A stretch of 64,000 bases of DNA from CAJQHT01 sp038123275 (GTDB lineage: Bacteria; Pseudomonadota; Alphaproteobacteria; Rickettsiales; UBA1997). The DNA lies in NCBI GenBank assembly GCA_038123275.1, contig JAYORG010000001.1:175054-239053 (forward strand), given 5' to 3'. The notes under the pieces were generated by a model. That model did not search any database, was not told where the DNA came from, and saw only the letters and a program-made list of their open reading frames with translations. Shown one piece after another: positions 43,601 through 51,866 of this stretch. The translations under genes were made by a program, and so were the position numbers. Each line of letters opens with the position of its first letter. Position 1 is the first letter of the stretch.

Positions 43601-44929
43601 TTTGGAGAAAAATTTAATATTGATATTAGTAAAATAGCAAAAGTTGACATAAGGCAAGAGGAGAAAAATATTAAAGCTATGAACGATCATGGGTTTATTA
43701 TGACTCAGTCTAGAAAAGCTCCTTATGCTATGTTAGATGATATTCTAAGAATAAGGCAATCTAAAATTAACCATCAAGGTGATGTTCTGGCAAGAAAATA
43801 TGGCGGACTTGGAAGCCTTGTCATAGAAGGAGAGCCTGGTCTTGGTAAGAGCCAGTTTGTTAGTGCATTTTTAAAAAAAGAAGGTTTTGTAGAAGCTAAG
43901 GATAGAAGTGGGGAAGGTCAAAAAATATTTTACAATATACCAGCTAGCCTTTCTATTTTAGAAAAAAAGAAACTTCTTAATAAGGCTTTTCATGAAGGAG
44001 CTTTAGTATTGATGGATGAAATAAATTCTCAGCCAATGATGGAGAAATTATTAAATTCCTTATTAATGGGAAAAGACTTAAATGATAAATGTCCAAAAAA
44101 GCCAGGATTTACCATAATTGGTTTACAAAACCCAATATATATGGATGGCAGAAGAGCTACAAGTTTAGCTTTGCAAAGGAGAATGGTTAAAGTTAATTTT
44201 TCAAAATATTCAGTAGAGGAAATTGAGCATGTTCTAGAAAAACAAGGACAATATAATGGTCATACAAGGAAATTAATCTATCAATATGATAATTCTAGAA
44301 AATATGCTAATGATAATGGTTTGACTTCACCAGTTTTTAGAGATTTTGTTAAGCAAGTTAAAGGGTTATTCAAGGTTAGAGATAAAAATGATGATTTATT
44401 TGAGGAAAAATATGTAGATATTACTGCGGTAAATGAAATAAAAGAACAAACTAAGAAGAAAAAAAGTAGAGTTACAAAACAGTCACCTCCTAAAGAATCT
44501 AATGACTCACCTAAGGAAAAGACGCCTGATGATAAGTTATTTCATTCTTCGCTAAAAATTGTATCTAGTGATATATCTAGAAGGTTGGGTCAAAATAAAA
44601 AAGGAAGAAACAAATTTAAATGTACAATAAAAGATAATAAAGATGGAACCTGCACCATTACCTTTAAAACTCGCAAAAGAACAGATAGAAAACGTTTAAC
44701 TGGTAATTTAAGGAGTGCTATCAACAATGAATCCAAAGAATTAATGGATGTAGAAGTTGGTAGTAGATTTGGTATATCACAAGGAACTATTACAATTGCC
44801 AATGTACCTCGTGACAAGATTGCATTAACTACAAGATGTATATTAGAAGCGGGATCAAAACCATCTACTTCTTGTTCTCCAGTCAGTTTTAGAGCCTATT
44901 CTCCTATTTCTCCATCTATAGCTGGTTAA
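40652..44929 (+). CDS. Giant accessory gene, transglutaminase-like and multi-AAA ATPase part
   Basis: Open in the +1 frame from about 40652 to 44929 (a TTG at 41120 gives 1269 residues, but no stop separates it from the earlier part). The first 60 residues supply a Cys-His-Asp set of transglutaminase type: GSCRHRSWAAF, NDNHAYIEI, WYKVDLGG. Then come degenerate AAA-like modules (HIVIQGDSKVGEKAV with RILVVNWDNF and IIGLYNSS) and two modules with intact nucleotide sites: GKTGVGKSKFI (about 42990-43020) with ILFIDEANI and VVFAGNP, and GEPGLGKSQFV (about 43830-43860) with LVLMDEINS and IIGLQNP. The strung-out modules recall midasin/dynein-type AAA proteins. The C-terminal 150 residues are basic. 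No close family known to me. Confidence 0.7.
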   Translation, partial: CRHRSWAAFDEINNLENIECRIITNDNHAYIEINEGNDEWYKVDLGGSQLRLANNGRVLKSNGQFDLEKEQEIRFHQKKSTFEHKETKKRVFQRRDQKQPIKEDIFGPFDVWEKKPKQQYDNVQDFNQREILLENEKSRILIKTNSDEEFINHRRILLKQLSGNKDNVEYFYVNSPEELSLKKPHIVIQGDSKVGEKAVRESETQGELYKFLTIPAVNDKQRILVVNWDNFDAPDIVKFNSLIDKERLLDNYQVQEQIKIIGLYNSSKENVYNGSDFFSRHGKIRTLPTNTNIQDRAFINSFNVKEKRQEEEKEEIDNEVSVINLHNSLNWKNILCHQFFMNGQEVQFQEGELVEAINSNKKQIVLRNAPWHDKEFKFFIDQLLINRSFEFYGKKYQISPGIKILKDKRDNTQDIEQAIKDGTIRFSSKIRKEYVAINSSNLFKLFRSCNFDNKSGEISAIGEGIIKKSANKKLSLLITSSLSKEQLFKITQEAKKYHVAITFSIAQGIKLPFDLLVPRYDTQKSKQKAQVIVSNDVDFIQDNLMKNSNVPVEVIDISELSSSDLLYSFKNKFNSKNNKIKFSKTRGLVINALRQGKRVILKGVFSQDMVNAFSTLMLDPPYLINNGRKQKFKSGQLMFITNSDEYFQFCSTENYQISYQDKIKKLREEQLVATGKLPPIGGSSVFRKLEVQLGSIDQNKEDLSYVYLKSCLKYLLKYPDGHISHMRQGLDKITKKQESKERKLGEIDFDDEFMADKFDSQRLFLVENMLDISPHAFIAGKTGVGKSKFIDNVLVVKHNVFNEQDKVKWANNKVDDGKLKILFIDEANISSGDYSIYEGLQNNPPTIVIGNKIHKLTPNHRVVFAGNPKSYGDRHTPSLLKRHGGVVEFSQMPLEYIYHRILKPIIKDIPNQELIAKNILQTYQKIFNMSQDTTLISARELQMMALSIAATVDVSTNETNLQKIYFIAKQLIPENKRDDFNKWFGEKFNIDISKIAKVDIRQEEKNIKAMNDHGFIMTQSRKAPYAMLDDILRIRQSKINHQGDVLARKYGGLGSLVIEGEPGLGKSQFVSAFLKKEGFVEAKDRSGEGQKIFYNIPASLSILEKKKLLNKAFHEGALVLMDEINSQPMMEKLLNSLLMGKDLNDKCPKKPGFTIIGLQNPIYMDGRRATSLALQRRMVKVNFSKYSVEEIEHVLEKQGQYNGHTRKLIYQYDNSRKYANDNGLTSPVFRDFVKQVKGLFKVRDKNDDLFEEKYVDITAVNEIKEQTKKKKSRVTKQSPPKESNDSPKEKTPDDKLFHSSLKIVSSDISRRLGQNKKGRNKFKCTIKDNKDGTCTITFKTRKRTDRKRLTGNLRSAINNESKELMDVEVGSRFGISQGTITIANVPRDKIALTTRCILEAGSKPSTSCSPVSFRAYSPISPSIAG

Positions 44930-44970
44930 AATATGATTTACACAAGGGCACAAATTTGCAGCAAAAGGTT

Positions 44971-45390
44971 CTAGTTAACAGTAACAGATTCCTTCCTTTT
45001 TTGGTAAAGAAATTCAAAGTCAATAGGATCAATCATTAAAGGAGCAAACCCAGCATTTGCTACTAAATTTGTAATGATATTTCTAGAAAATGGGAATAAT
45101 AAAGTGGGGCAATCTACTAATAATGTTTTTTCTACATCTTCACCTTCTTTTTCTTCAACAGTAAAAATGCCAGCATAGTTTAGGTTGCATTCAAATAATT
45201 TACCATTATCAGCACTAGTTTTAACTAGTAAGGTTATTTCATAAGCGCCATCAGAAATTTTTTTAGCATCAATATCAATAGAGATGTCAATATTTGGCTT
45301 ATCTACAGTTTGTGAAAAAACTTCTGGCGCATTTGGAACTTTTAAGGATAAGTCTTTAATATATTGTTTGGCTACTTTAACTTTGCTCAT
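44971..45390 (-). CDS. secB: Protein-export chaperone SecB
   Basis: 139 residues. Binds unfolded preproteins and delivers them to SecA. Family segments are QYIKDLSLKVPNAPEVF at the start and LLVDCPTLLFPFSRNIITNLVANAGFAPLMIDPIDFEFLY near the end. Its ATG overlaps the glpX stop (TAATG), so translation is coupled. Together they suggest the periplasmic and outer-membrane proteins in this window use the Sec route. Intact. Confidence 0.96.
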   Translation of the reverse strand: MSKVKVAKQYIKDLSLKVPNAPEVFSQTVDKPNIDISIDIDAKKISDGAYEITLLVKTSADNGKLFECNLNYAGIFTVEEKEGEDVEKTLLVDCPTLLFPFSRNIITNLVANAGFAPLMIDPIDFEFLYQKRKESVTVN

Positions 45391-46391
45391 TACAGTAAAT
45401 ATTGTGAGTTAATTTTTTTAACCGATTTATTAGCACTATCCATTATTAAGCTATTAACTAATATTTGGTTTTTTTCTTTTCTTATACCCTCTAAAAGCCT
45501 GCCATCAGTAACGCCACTAGCAATAAATAAAACATCGCCTTGAGCCATATCATTGGCTGTATATTTTTTGTTTAGGTCAGATATGCCCATTTTTTGGGCA
45601 CGATCAGTTTGTTTTTGGTTGTCGTTAAAAATTAAACGCCCCATCATTTGGCCACCAATTGTTTTTAATGCTGCTGCTGCTAATACTCCTTCTGGAGCAC
45701 CGCCAATGCCCATATAAAGATCAATTTTAGTTAGTGGATCAGTTGTGGCAATAATACCAGCAACATCACCATCACTAATTAGCCTAACTCTAGCACCAGC
45801 TTCTCTGGATTTGTTAATAATTTCTTCGTGACGATCTCTTTGTAAAATCATGACTCTTAGATCGCTAATGTCACATTTTTTTGCTTGAGCTAAATTTTTA
45901 AGATTTTGTTCAACTGAATTATCAAGGTCAACAACTCCGTCAGGTAGGCCACCGCCAACAGCAATTTTGTCCATATAAACGTCTGGAGCATGTAAAAAAT
46001 TACCTTTATTAGCAAAAGCAATAACTGCTAGTGAGCTATCATTTGCTGTAGCGCAAATTGTAGTACCTTCTAATGGGTCTAGTGCAATATCAACATCAAT
46101 TCCACCTTTTCCAACTTCTTCTCCAATATAAAGCATAGGAGCTTCATCTCTTTCGCCTTCTCCAATAACAATTCTACCATTAATGTCCATTTCATTTAAA
46201 GAGGTGCGCATAGCTTCAACGGCTGCATTGTCAGCTAATTTTTCTTTACCACGACCAATCCAGTTGTAACAAGCGATAGCAGCATTTTCTGCAACTAAAA
46301 TTGCATCATGAGCAATAGAGCTTAGGGAATTATGTTTCATGTTTGAATTAGAATTATTAGAAATATTGCCTTTATCTAGAGCTTGTCTCAT
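45390..46391 (-). CDS. glpX: Class II fructose-1,6-bisphosphatase
   Basis: 333 residues. Hydrolyses fructose-1,6-bisphosphate in gluconeogenesis. Metal and substrate motifs are GEGERDEAPMLYIGEEVG (about 76-93), DIALDPLEGTTICA (about 98-111), and GIGGAPEGVLAAAALK (about 225-240). Its presence suggests upward carbon flow, for example to make sugar phosphates for the wall from imported C3/C4 compounds. Lies between rpmG and secB on the same strand. Confidence 0.95.
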   Translation of the reverse strand: MRQALDKGNISNNSNSNMKHNSLSSIAHDAILVAENAAIACYNWIGRGKEKLADNAAVEAMRTSLNEMDINGRIVIGEGERDEAPMLYIGEEVGKGGIDVDIALDPLEGTTICATANDSSLAVIAFANKGNFLHAPDVYMDKIAVGGGLPDGVVDLDNSVEQNLKNLAQAKKCDISDLRVMILQRDRHEEIINKSREAGARVRLISDGDVAGIIATTDPLTKIDLYMGIGGAPEGVLAAAALKTIGGQMMGRLIFNDNQKQTDRAQKMGISDLNKKYTANDMAQGDVLFIASGVTDGRLLEGIRKEKNQILVNSLIMDSANKSVKKINSQYLL

Positions 46392-46408
46392 ATGTTTATG
46401 TTCTTGCT

Positions 46409-46603
46409 TTAGCTAGAGATTTTTGCTTCTTTAAATTCAACGTGTTTCTTTGCTACAGGGTCATATTTTTTAAAAACCATTTTATCTGGTTTTTGCTTGG
46501 TGTTTCTACGAGCTGTGTAGTAGTAACCAGTGCCTGCTGTACTTACCATTTTAAAGAGAATTGATGCTCTTTTTGACTTTTGTGACTTAGGTTTTGGTGC
46601 CAT
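46409..46603 (-). CDS. rpmG: 50S ribosomal protein L33
   Basis: 64 residues. KRASILFKMVSTAGTGYYYTARRNTKQKPDKMVFKKYDPVAKKHVEFKEAKI covers the whole bL33 family profile. No CxxC pairs, so the zinc-free form. The N-terminus has a short extra basic lead (MAPKPKSQKS). First of rpmG-glpX-secB on the minus strand. Confidence 0.95.
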   Translation of the reverse strand: MAPKPKSQKSKRASILFKMVSTAGTGYYYTARRNTKQKPDKMVFKKYDPVAKKHVEFKEAKISS

Positions 46604-46755
46604 CTTTCTAGTATTATTATTTGATCAAAATTAATAAGAGGAGGGATTGTATTTTTTAACTAATTAAAAATCAACTAATTTAATTAGTTCAAAGCTTGGA
46701 CATAAAAAATTATCAGAATCCAATAAATTTAATTTATCATTAAAGGCGGTATTTT

Positions 46756-47187
46756 TTACAGGCTAGGTAAGTCAAAATCAGAAGATTTATGCTTATGAAG
46801 CAGATGATGTTTTGATGTAGAGCTGCTGGGAGAAGTGCTGGTAAATTTATTAATATTAATAACATCAAGCCCTAAATTATCTATTTCATAGGAGCCAGAG
46901 TAGTTGTTTTGTTTAAAAGCAGCAATACCAACATTATTAAAATTAATCAGAGAACTACCTCTTTGAGCTCTGACATGTTCTGTTAGTCCGTTATCTCTTA
47001 TGTAAGATATGGCACTTTGTAATGCTTCGTTTTTGTGTGCTGTGGGCAATATTTTTGCTCCATCAAGAAAGCTTTTATTGATTGGAACTCTAATTTTATC
47101 TCCTTTCATTAACCCTGCATTGGCGGCAGGGCTATTTTTGATAAAGTCTTGAATTGGGATAACAAATTCTTTTGTGGTAGAGTCTCA
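46756..47187 (-). pseudogene. PDZ-like C-terminal part of a decayed EEP gene
   Basis: In this frame the sequence reads STTKEFVIPIQDFIKNSPAANAGLMKGDKIRVP, a PDZ-like segment, and continues through 117 more residues from an internal Met at 47109. The preceding EEP frame (47109-48350) runs out at about 47185, in the stretch gagactctacc, where a shift by one base joins the two. The NSPAANAGL motif is close to the NSPASKAGI of the glycosyltransferase-PDZ gene at 22982. Confidence 0.65.
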
Positions 47188-48350
47188 TAAGTTATTTGTC
47201 TAATGTCACTAATAATACCAGTAAAACCACCTTTTTTTGGCATTCTAAACTCTTTATCACGCAAATTATAATTACGATAGGTTTGCATGTTAAGATTATG
47301 GCAATATTTATTTAATTCTTTTTGGCAATATTCTTGTGTTCCAGCTTTTGGCGTGTGGCCAAATGCTTTAAGTTGCGTTTGATAAGCTTTTTGTCCTAAG
47401 CTGTTTTGTAAGCTTGCTAAATATATGCCTTGTTTTACGGTATTATTAGCTGGTGGGTCTGGGGCTAATTCTGATTTTTTTTCAAACTCATCATCAGTAG
47501 ACTCACTAACATCAGACTCACTAACATCAGATTCACTAGCATCAGATTTAGAATCAGCAATTTTAGCCTTTTTATACCTATCAATAGAATAATATTTTTT
47601 CATGGCTTTGGCTAATTCAGGGTCACCTCTTTGTTCTTTAATTCTTTTTGCGCATTCTTTTCTGACAATATTAGCTGCTTCATTATCATTAAAATCTTCA
47701 CCAAATAGTTTTTTTGGAAACCAACGACATCCTCTTTGTGCTTGATGAGTGATACCTCTGTATTTTTCAAATTGTTTTGGTAAATGGTCTCCTTGAAATA
47801 GTTTTCCTTTCTTAAAGTTATTTACAGTTTTTTGCCAAGCACATTTAATTGTTCCTCCATGATTAATAAAAATCTCTCTTCCTTCCTCTTCAACAAAAAC
47901 TCCAAATTCTGTTGGAGCAGATAGTAGCATGCCATCATGTGCTGATTGTTGCCCGGTTGTACTATGTTGGTCATATAAACGATAATGTGGTTTTCTAAGG
48001 TTACTGTCTTTGCTTTTAATATTACCATAGTCATGTTCATAGCTAGTGGCAAAGGCATAATCTACCATTAGACCAGCTAAATCATGGCCTTGATGCGAGT
48101 TAGTATCGCCAACTGCAACTTTAACAACATTAGATTCTGGCTTAAAATATTCTTCCATGGTAACACCATCATGTATTACATCTTCTTTTCCATCTTCTTT
48201 AATAGTTGTTTTACCTCTTAAGTAGTCATGAGAATAATCACCATGAAAATTACAAATAGATAAGGTTGGTGAATTTTTTTGTTTTTTAAGTTTAAATCTA
48301 GTTTCTAGACCAGCATTAACTTCATTACCATTTTTTGTTGTATTTGCCAA
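47109..48350 (-). pseudogene. Endonuclease/exonuclease/phosphatase-family gene, catalytic C-terminal part (decayed)
   Basis: A 413-residue open stretch in the same frame as 48441-48842, from which it is separated by one TAG (48441-48443). It has EEP-superfamily motifs: LSICNFHGDYSHDY, VVKVAVGDTNSHQGHD (the GDxN motif) and TTGQQSAHDGMLLSAP (the terminal HD motif). An acidic Ser/Asp/Glu linker (SDASESDVSESDVSESTDDE) with tandem SESDV units precedes the PDZ-like end. EEP enzymes are DNase-I-like nucleases or lipid/inositol phosphatases; toxins such as CdtB belong here. The sum of one stop and at least two frameshifts makes the gene non-functional as read. Confidence 0.7.
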
Positions 48351-48440
48351 AACTCCTTTGGCTTTTGTAAGTTTTAGTTTTTTAGCATTGTAAAGTGTTA
48401 ATAATGTCTTATTATTGGCATCCTTCTTTTGCCACTCAAA

Positions 48441-48990
48441 CTACCAGCCTTCTTCTTCTAGTGCTTCTTTAAAATTATCTCTTATTTTAGTTATTGTAGC
48501 ATTACTCCATGCATCATTAAACCAGTCAATTTCTTGTAATGTTATTATGTCAGCTCTGTTATTGCGTATATCATCTAATATTTTTTCTAATTGTGAATTT
48601 AATCTTATGGCATAATTTCCTACGCTTTCAGATATATTCCAAGGGTTATTACTAAATGGTAATTTGTCTGTTACACTGAAACATTTATTTAACATGTTCC
48701 AAGTCATAACTTTAACAGGTTGTTTGAATTGCTTGGAACCAATAGAATAATATTGACGACCATGGTCACTACCACCATTTGCTAAATAGCCTAATAATTC
48801 TTTTACTTGTTTTGATGTTTTAAAAGGGCCATCCTGGCCCAATGTCCAATTTTGATCTTGTGTTTTTTTTAGCCTTTTACCTTCTTTTTACCTTCAACAT
48901 ATGACGGGCCATAGTAAATTTTTGTACCTTTTTTTATATGTGGTGGATGATATCTGATATCATTTGGTAGACATGCTTTAGGAAATTTTT
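48441..48990 (-). pseudogene. Endonuclease/exonuclease/phosphatase-family gene, N-terminal part (decayed)
   Basis: From 48842 down this frame encodes 133 residues with the two N-terminal EEP motifs, VKVMTWNMLNKC and ADIITLQEIDWF, the second carrying the metal-binding Glu. It ends at a TAG (48441-48443) after which the same frame continues as FEWQKKDANNKTLLTLYNAKKL. Upstream of 48842 another open stretch (PNDIRYHPPHIKKGTKIYYGPSYVEGKK, about 48980-48890) is joined only by a one-base shift in an A run near 48888. No good start codon was found at the far end. Confidence 0.65.
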
Positions 48991-49069
48991 TAGTTGTGGT
49001 AGGTATCTTTGCTTATTTATTTAAAATACAGACACAATTATAACATTTTGTTAAATATAGGTCAATTTT

Positions 49070-49987
49070 TTAATGATATTCATGTCTATTTAAAGATTTG
49101 ATAGTTACAATAGTAGATTTCTCTATTGGTGAAGTATATGGCGGTGGTGTAATTTTTGACAACTTTTGCTCTTGTTCTTTTTTTGGACCTATCAAATAAT
49201 TCATATTGATAAAGTAAATATTATTTTTGAGTAAAAATCTATCTACTAACCTCTCTTCTCCTGATTCTACAAAATTATTAGCTATTTTAACAAAATTATT
49301 TCTTGCTGTGGCAAAATTTATTGTCATATCTTTTGCTAGTTGCAATAAATTTTTTCTGTGTTTTTCATCTAAAAATTTGGCATCATGATCATTTGCTAAA
49401 GAAAATTCTTGAAAAGTTTTTAGAAATTTAGATGGTCTAGCTAAATTGCTAGAATAGCTCACTTTTTCTGGGTAATAAAGCAAAGAGCGAGACGCATTAA
49501 CGTAAGATGTAGTTAGCTTGTCTAATATTAAAATTAATTTTAAATATTTATCTGGGTGAATATTTGTAATATCAGCTTTTGATTCTATTAACATTTGAAC
49601 CATTCTAATATTTTCTTTTCCTATGGCCTGACTAAGTGGTGTGTCTCCTTTTTTATTTTTAGATTCGATATTAGCATCATTTTTAAGTAAGAATAAGGCC
49701 ATATCTTCCAAATTGTATCTAATAGCTTTTTGTAAGGCATTATTGCCATCAAAATTATCAGCATAGTCAATATCTGCGCCACATCTTAGTAACAATTTAA
49801 CAGCTCTGTGTTTATTATGCTTTATGGCAACATGAAGGGATGTACCGCGATAGCCATAACGGATACCTTCAATATTGGCACCTGCTTTTAAAAGTTCCTC
49901 AATTCTATTACAGTCGCCATTTTTAGATGCTTCTAATAGTAGCCTATCTAGTTTTCTTTGTTCATATGTTTTTGCTACTCTACTCAT
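49070..49987 (-). CDS. Ankyrin repeat protein
   Basis: 305 residues from ATG 49987, which overlaps the TGA stop of the aminopeptidase gene (ATGA), so the two are translationally coupled. About 20-150 carry four ankyrin repeats (DRLLLEASKNGDCNRIEELLKAGANIEG, GTSLHVAIKHNKHRAVKLLLRCGADIDY, NALQKAIRYNLEDMALFLLKNDANIES, DTPLSQAIGKENIRMVQMLIESKADI). The rest is helical without a recognised domain. Ankyrin proteins are typical of host-associated Rickettsiales, but the coupling to a housekeeping peptidase is unusual. Intact. Confidence 0.85.
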   Translation of the reverse strand: MSRVAKTYEQRKLDRLLLEASKNGDCNRIEELLKAGANIEGIRYGYRGTSLHVAIKHNKHRAVKLLLRCGADIDYADNFDGNNALQKAIRYNLEDMALFLLKNDANIESKNKKGDTPLSQAIGKENIRMVQMLIESKADITNIHPDKYLKLILILDKLTTSYVNASRSLLYYPEKVSYSSNLARPSKFLKTFQEFSLANDHDAKFLDEKHRKNLLQLAKDMTINFATARNNFVKIANNFVESGEERLVDRFLLKNNIYFINMNYLIGPKKEQEQKLSKITPPPYTSPIEKSTIVTIKSLNRHEYH

Positions 49988-51753
49988 TTTACATTCAAAT
50001 AAGCTTGGAAGTAATCTTGAAGCCAAGTTTTTTCTTCATTATTTAGTTTGTTGCCAATTTTTTTAATAATTTCTTCATGATATTCTCTTAACCATTTTTT
50101 CTCAGGATAAGTCATCATTTTAAAGTTAATTAACTTTGGGTCAATTGGTGCTAAAGTTAAGGTTTTAAATTGTAGGAAATTTTTATGTTTTGATTTTTCA
50201 ACCAACATTAAACTTTCAATTCTAATACCATATTTACCATTTTCATAATATCCTGGCTCATTAGAAAGAATCATCCCAGGTTCTAAAGCAGTTCCCCCTC
50301 TAGCTTTGGAAATTGATGGTGGAGATTCATGAACTGATAAAAATTGACCAACGCCATGGCCAGTACCATGGGCATAATCTTTGTAATCTTGCCAAAGCAA
50401 ATTACGCGCCAAAACATCCAAATTATTGCCTGTAGTGCCAATAGGAAATTTGGCTCTAGCAATGCTAATATGGCCTTTTAAAACACGAGTAAAACTATTA
50501 ATATGCTCTTTTAAAGGTTTGCCAATAGCAATGGTTCTAGTTACATCTGTTGTGCCACCAAAATATTGCCCTCCAGAATCAACCAAATACAGATTATTTT
50601 TACCAAATTTTTTATTGGTTTTCTTACTAACTTTGTAGTGAACAATAGCGCCGTTTGAACCATAAGAAGAGATAGTGTCAAAACTTGGATAAAGAAAATC
50701 TTTATCTTCTTTTCTAAAATCTAAAAGCTTATTAGAGGCACTAATTTCGTCTGTTTTTTGGTTATTATTAACCCAAAATAAAAATTTTGTCAGTGCTAAA
50801 CCATCTTTTTCATGTGTTTGGATGTTATTTTTTATTTCAACCTTATTTTTAACAGCTTTTAGAGCCAAAATTGGGTCATTTCTTTGTATTACTCCTATTT
50901 TTTGTTTATTTAAGGCCTCAAAAAGAGCAAAATTAAGGTAATTTGGATCAATTTGGATGTTTTTTAACTGTTTTTTAACTAATTTTAGGTGTTTTTCCAA
51001 GTTTTTTGGTGCAATTACCTCAATTTTATTCTTTTTAAAGTAATTTTTAACCTCTTTTGGTAAACGATTCTCCTCTAAAAATAAATCAACTTTACCATTT
51101 TTAAAGATCAAGGCCTGACATAAAGCCAGTGGTGTACACTCTACATCACTGCTTCTAATATTAAGCAGCCAATTAATACAAGGCGCAAAATTTGATAAAA
51201 TTGCATCAGCATTTTGGTGTAGTTTTTTGGCTAGTTTTTTAATTTTATTAGCAGTTTTTTCACCAGAAAATTTATCTTTAAAAATAAATATTTCATTATT
51301 TGGTAATTGTGGCTGATTATTCCAAATTTTATCAATTGGATTATTTTTTAAATTTAAAAAATTAGCCTTACAAGCCTCAACATGGCCCTTAATTAAACTA
51401 GCTTGTTTTTTACAGTGTAAAGAACCATCAATAGCAATATTTTGATCTTTTTTAATATTTTCAATCAACCATTTAATTAAGCTTTTTTGGCTTAAATCAA
51501 AAATTTCAAATTCTTTTCTACTAAGTTGTTTTGTTGCTTGAAGAGTGTATCTACCATCGGTAAAAAAAGCATTTTTACCAGTTTTTTTAACAACCAAAAC
51601 AGCATTAGAACCATCAAAACCAGTTAAAAATTCAATTCTTTTATCGCCTTTAGATAAATATTCAGATGCGAATGAATCGTTATTTGGAACAATAAAATAA
51701 TCAATTTTTTCTGACGTTAAGATGCTTCTTAAACTTTTTAATTTTTCTGACAT
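49984..51753 (-). CDS. pepP: Xaa-Pro aminopeptidase (M24B family, three-domain form)
   Basis: 589 residues, the long three-domain form similar in layout to eukaryotic cytosolic aminopeptidase P. Two creatinase-like N-terminal domains precede the pita-bread catalytic domain (about 300-589) with metal ligands in VDSGGQYFGGTTDVTRTIAIG, GTGHGVGQFLSVHESP and LSNEPGYYENGKYGIRIE. Removes N-terminal residues before proline; with PepF it supports use of peptides as amino-acid source. The stop overlaps the start of the ankyrin gene. The gene symbol is by family and not certain for this form. Confidence 0.9.
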   Translation of the reverse strand: MSEKLKSLRSILTSEKIDYFIVPNNDSFASEYLSKGDKRIEFLTGFDGSNAVLVVKKTGKNAFFTDGRYTLQATKQLSRKEFEIFDLSQKSLIKWLIENIKKDQNIAIDGSLHCKKQASLIKGHVEACKANFLNLKNNPIDKIWNNQPQLPNNEIFIFKDKFSGEKTANKIKKLAKKLHQNADAILSNFAPCINWLLNIRSSDVECTPLALCQALIFKNGKVDLFLEENRLPKEVKNYFKKNKIEVIAPKNLEKHLKLVKKQLKNIQIDPNYLNFALFEALNKQKIGVIQRNDPILALKAVKNKVEIKNNIQTHEKDGLALTKFLFWVNNNQKTDEISASNKLLDFRKEDKDFLYPSFDTISSYGSNGAIVHYKVSKKTNKKFGKNNLYLVDSGGQYFGGTTDVTRTIAIGKPLKEHINSFTRVLKGHISIARAKFPIGTTGNNLDVLARNLLWQDYKDYAHGTGHGVGQFLSVHESPPSISKARGGTALEPGMILSNEPGYYENGKYGIRIESLMLVEKSKHKNFLQFKTLTLAPIDPKLINFKMMTYPEKKWLREYHEEIIKKIGNKLNNEEKTWLQDYFQAYLNVK

Positions 51754-51866
51754 AATTTAAATTTATGTTGGTTTGAATTTGACGTTGACAATATTGTAAT
51801 TCATTACTTAAAATTGCAATTAGTAACTTTGTTACATTTTTTTGTTAACCACAAAATAAACCAATT

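Noticed and set aside
41120..44929. TTG at 41120 as the true start of a separate AAA ATPase gene
   Set aside because: The same frame is open back to about 40652 and encodes the Cys, His and Asp segments of a transglutaminase-like domain, which would be lost.
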